Shown piece after piece: positions 60,765-64,000 of a DNA stretch of 64,000 bases; the first letter of the stretch is position 1, and each line of letters opens with the position of its first letter. A program made the translations under genes and the position numbers. The notes beneath the pieces are model-generated. The model saw only the letters and a program-made list of their open reading frames with translations. It had not been told where the DNA came from and searched no databases. The stretch covers positions 496,001 to 560,000 of the forward strand of contig NZ_BSUN01000001.1 in the NCBI RefSeq assembly GCF_030161615.1. The letters are read 5' to 3'. The DNA comes from Demequina litorisediminis. GTDB taxonomy: Bacteria > Actinomycetota > Actinomycetes > Actinomycetales > Demequinaceae.

Positions 60765-61643
60765 TCAGAATCGGCGGGAGGGGTGCATGCCCATGCGGGC
60801 GAGCACCGTGTTCTCGATGATCGCGACCACGTTGTAGAGCACCAGCGACACCGCGGTCACGGCCACCACCGATGCCCACATGTCCGTGAACTTCGCCTGG
60901 GCGAAGTAGCCGTTGATCACACCGCCGATGCCGCCGCCGGTCGCGAGCCACTCGGCGAGGAGTGCACCCGTGATGGCGCCGGGCACCGAGATGCGGACCG
61001 CCGCAAAGAACGCGGGCAGGGACCCCGGCATCGCGACCTTGCGGAGCCTTGTCACCGCTCCGCCGCCGTACACCGTCACCACGTCGAGCATCTGAGGGCT
61101 CGCACCCTTCAAACCAAAGGCGATGTTGACCAAGGCAGGGAACAGCACCACGATGCCACCCATGACGGCAGTGGTGAGAAACCCTCGGCCAAAGATCATG
61201 ATCACCACGGGCGCGAACGCGATCAGCGGAACCGTGCGCAGCAGTAGCGCCACCGGCATCAGCGCCGCCTCGAGGCCCTTCGACAACTGGAACAGGATGG
61301 CGATCAGGACCGCGAGAGTCAGCCCTGCGACGAAGCCGATGAGCGCATCGGCCATCGTGACGCCCAGGTTGGCGGCCACCTCCGCGCGGTTGTCCGCCGC
61401 GTCCACATCGGACGTGAAGTAGCGCCACACGTCGACGGGGCCCTTCGCCACGTAGGGCGAGAGATCGAACACCATGATCGCGCCCTGCCAGATGACGAGC
61501 ACGGCCGCCAGTGCGCCCACAAACGTGCCGAGCGACGAGACGAGCGCGCGGCGAGCGGCCCGCCGGCTCTCGGCGCGCACGTGATCGGAGAGGTCCGTGA
61601 CCTGACGCGCGTCAGTAGCCGTCGAGGGAATGGTGTCGCTCAT
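60765..61643 (-). CDS. ABC transporter permease (SsuC/TauC-like), distal gene
   Basis: Intact, about 292 residues with six spans; RTVPLIAFAPVVIMIFGRGF and GGGAVTRLRKVAMPGSLPAFFAAVRISVPGAITGALLAEW (EAA loop) are typical of nitrate/sulfonate/taurine/pyrimidine-type permeases. ATG 61643 overlaps the stop of the other permease (ATGA). It probably pairs with it as a heterodimer. Confidence 0.9.
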   Translation of the reverse strand: MSDTIPSTATDARQVTDLSDHVRAESRRAARRALVSSLGTFVGALAAVLVIWQGAIMVFDLSPYVAKGPVDVWRYFTSDVDAADNRAEVAANLGVTMADALIGFVAGLTLAVLIAILFQLSKGLEAALMPVALLLRTVPLIAFAPVVIMIFGRGFLTTAVMGGIVVLFPALVNIAFGLKGASPQMLDVVTVYGGGAVTRLRKVAMPGSLPAFFAAVRISVPGAITGALLAEWLATGGGIGGVINGYFAQAKFTDMWASVVAVTAVSLVLYNVVAIIENTVLARMGMHPSRRF

Positions 61644-62434
61644 GCCGTCTGCCCCTTTGCCCACGGAGCCGACAGGCGCGTGAGCGTGCCGACAAGCATG
61701 TAGGCAGTGAGCGCCACGAGGCCCGATGCGAGCGACAGTGCCCATAGGCGCGGGGCGTTGAGGGACTGCTGCGCGATGATCATCGCGGGCCCCACCCCGG
61801 ACTCCACCTTGCCGAGATACTCGCCAAGAATCGCGCCGAGGAATGCCGCGGGCACCGCCACCTGCAAGGCGGTCAGCGTGGCGGGAAGTGCAGAGATGAG
61901 ACGCACCTTCCGCAACTGCGTGAAGCGCGAACCGCCGTAGACGGCGACCAGGTCAAGGCTGGCACGGTCGGCAGATTTGAGGCCGAGAAGGGTGCCGACG
62001 ACGGTCGTGAAGAACACGCAGATGGCGGCGAGGGCTGCTGCGGTCTGCGACGGCTCGCCCGCCGCGGGAACCCCGAGGATGAGCAGCAGCAGGGGGCCGA
62101 TCGCCACCACGGGGATGCAGTAGGACACCACCGCGAGCCTGCATCACGACGCCTTCAAGGCGAGGCACCACGAGCACGAGTGCCGCCAAGATGAGGGCAA
62201 GTCCGCAGCCCCAGAGGTAGCCTTGCGCCGCCTCGCGCACGGTGATGGAGAAGTTGTTCCAGTAGAAGGCTCCAGCCGGACTCCGCGAAGGCTGCTGAAC
62301 ACCTGCGGCGGCGTGGGAATGCCTGCGGCGTCTCCCTTCGTGGCCTGGGCCGATGCACCGATGACCCACCACAGGCCCACCAGCGTCACGGCGCCGGCGA
62401 GCGAGGAGGCCCACGCGGGGAGCGGGCGCACCAT
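61640..62434 (-). CDS. ABC transporter permease (SsuC/TauC-like)
   Basis: About 264 residues: [39 protein letters not shown] and [45 protein letters not shown] (EAA loop). Three AGCT insertions at about 62292 (FSSFAESG), 62270 (GWSFYWNN) and 62138 (VVMQLAVVSYC). ATG 62434 overlaps the ATPase stop (TGATG). Confidence 0.9.
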
Positions 62435-63256
62435 CAGTCCTCCTCGGCGGCGGCGCCCCCTGCCCCGAAGAGCAGGTCTGACGCGTGGTCCACGTAGGCA
62501 TGGAACTCGGGAGTGCGCTGAATCTCGGGCGTCCTGGGGCGCGGAAGATCGATGTCGATGATCTCCTTGACGCGGCCGGGCCGGGGACTCATGACGGCCA
62601 CCTGGTCGGCGAGGAAGATCGCCTCGGTGATGCCATGCGTCACGAGCAAGGTGGTGGCTGGCTTGGCCGCGAGGATGCGCATCAGTTCGAGGTTGAGCCT
62701 TCTGGCGCGTCATGTCGTCGAGCGCGCCGAAGGGCTCGTCGAGCAGAAGGACGGACGGCTTGAGCACCAGGGACCTGGCGATCGACACGCGCTGTCGCAT
62801 GCCACCGGACAGGTGCGCGGGCTTGGCCTTCTCGAAGCCGTTGAGGCCCACCAACGAGATGAGTTCGGCGATGTAGTCGTCATCGACGGCGACGCCTGCC
62901 ACCTCGAAGGGGAGCCGAATGTTCTTGTAGACGGACCGCCACGGCAGGAGCGCCGAGTCCTGGAACGCGATGCCCAGTTCGTTGTACGCGCGCAGGTCCT
63001 CAGGCGTACGTCCGTCGACGCGAATGGTGCCGCTCGTCGGCTCCTCAAGCCCCGCAAGGATGCGCAGGATGGTCGATTTGCCGCAGCCAGAGGGACCCAA
63101 GAGCGCGAGCAGCGAGCCCTGCGCCGTCTGAATGTGGGCGTCCTGGAGCGCTGTGACCGACCCGGTGCGAGTGGTGAAGACCTTGGTCAGACCGTCGATG
63201 TGCAGGCCGGTGCCCAGGGTCTCGCCCTGGACACCGGCCGCGGTGGTGCTTGTCAT
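62434..63256 (-). CDS. ABC transporter ATP-binding protein (SsuB/TauB-like)
   Basis: Walker [12 protein letters not shown]-loop [19 protein letters not shown], signature LSGGMRQR, Walker [17 protein letters not shown]-loop [11 protein letters not shown]-terminal regulatory stretch [21 protein letters not shown]. One AGCT insertion near 62699 (RQKLNLELM). About 274 residues. Third gene counting from the substrate-binding gene side of a four-gene operon with overlapping ends. Confidence 0.93.
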
Positions 63257-63275
63257 CGTGTGAAGCAGTCCCAGA

Positions 63276-64000
63276 TCAGCCCGCGTAGGCGACCAGGTCG
63301 GGGTTCTCTGCGTACACCTCGTCCAGCAGCGTCATGTCGAACAGCCTGGTCGGCGGTGATCTCGATGCCGGCGCCAGCGAGCGAGGCGACGGTCTCGGTC
63401 TGGAGCTCCTCGGAGATCGTGAACAGGCCGTTGGCGGCCGTCTCGTCGGAGACCACCAGGCTCCTCGGCCTGGACGGTGGCACCCTCTGCCGAGACCTCG
63501 GGGTCGAGGCCCAGGTCGGCCCCGTACTCCTCCACGGCGAGGCGTGAACCCTCAGCGGGGTCGTTGACGGCGTCGGTCCAACCCTTGATCTCCGCGACGA
63601 GGAAGGCCTTGAGCTTCTCGCGCTCGTTCGCGATCGAGTCGTCCGTGACCGAGAAAGTCTCCGCGACGAATGGCAGTCCGTTGTCCGCGAACGGCAGGTT
63701 GGTGACCTCGTGACCCTCAGCCTGGAGGATCAGCGACTCGTTGGTCAGGTAGGCGATGAAGCCATCGACCTCGCCGGAAACCAGCGGCGCGGGGTCGTAC
63801 TGGACCGGGACAATCTCCACGTCATCCTCGGTAAGACCGTTGGCGGCCAGCAGCGCGAGGAACAGCGCCGTGTTGGAGTCCTGCACGCCGATCTTCTTGC
63901 CGATCATGTCCTCGGGCGTGGCGATGTTGCCGCCGTCCGCAAGCGACAGGACCGTGAACGGGTTCTTCTGGTAGGTGGCGCCGATGATCTTCAGCGGCGC
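63276..64000 (-). CDS. NMT1/THI5-like ABC substrate-binding protein (partial, N-terminus off the right edge)
   Basis: C-terminal 240 or so residues: [74 protein letters not shown]. This is the pattern of NMT1/THI5-type binding proteins (nitrate, sulfonate, pyrimidine precursors). Two AGCT insertions at 63464 ([11 protein letters not shown]) and 63346 (ADQLFDMT); it ends [10 protein letters not shown]. It heads the importer operon; ligand undecided. Confidence 0.85.

Overview
High-GC DNA with actinobacterial gene content (kdp, a MalT/LuxR-type regulator, BCAA genes with an attenuator, GatABC, TipAS-type MerR, leaderless regulator genes). The rRNA leader and protein flavour point to Micrococcales, possibly Demequinaceae or Cellulomonadaceae. 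The taxonomic placement is inference; no search was run.

Layout. 1-2986 (-): kdpB (partial), kdpA and two micropeptides. 3105-7322: membrane protein, NADP/F420-type dinucleotide-binding protein, HNH nuclease, RibD-like reductase, alpha/beta hydrolase, PEBP protein. 7470-10020 (-): amino-acid (probably cystine) ABC operon behind a Cys-containing leader peptide. 10117-12757 (-): SDR and long-chain acyl-CoA ligase. 12891-22263: two large secreted, cell-wall-anchored proteins flanking a large LuxR-type regulator. 22398-28345 (-): ilvB-ilvN-ilvC-leuB-ilvE with a leader-peptide attenuator. 28526-30214 (+): TetR regulator read in frame into a DUF5692 membrane protein. 30713-32413 (-): ilvD. 32509-36852: MerR/TipAS regulator, two FMN reductases, photolyase, DUF1801 protein. 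36836-38790 (-): 2-hydroxyacid dehydrogenase and LacI repressor. 38917-44602 (+): sugar ABC importer plus GH3 glycosidase with a perfect 20-bp operator. 44688-47459 (+): Dcu-type transporter and M20 peptidase. 47589-51545 (-): gatB, gatA, gatC, GNAT. 51637-57138 (-): 5S, 23S, 16S and the rRNA promoter. 57525-59645 (-): ligA. 59739-60632 (+): M15 peptidase lipoprotein. 60765-64000 (-): NMT1-type ABC importer (partial).

The dominant oddity is that nearly every gene is broken by +1 frameshifts at one kind of site. A tetranucleotide that should read AGCT reads AGGCT or AGCCT. I traced more than 80 such sites by restoring the expected protein. The same insertion is present in 16S and 23S rRNA at positions that are essentially invariant in bacteria, so it is almost certainly a data artefact. 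A smaller set of frameshifts are one-base losses in G/C runs of about five or six. Together they look like long-read base-calling error, and the AGCT specificity suggests, as inference, a modified base at AGCT. Frameshifted genes are therefore annotated as intact CDS with shift positions given. Two in-frame 'fusions' (TetR-DUF5692, GatA-GatB) are probably products of the same errors.

Regulatory DNA is well preserved: an ilvB attenuator whose Ile-Leu-Val codons can pair with sequence just before the ilvB ribosome site, a Cys-rich leader peptide, a MerR-type 19-bp-spacer promoter, a LacI palindrome, repeats upstream of kdp with helical spacing, and several strong terminators.
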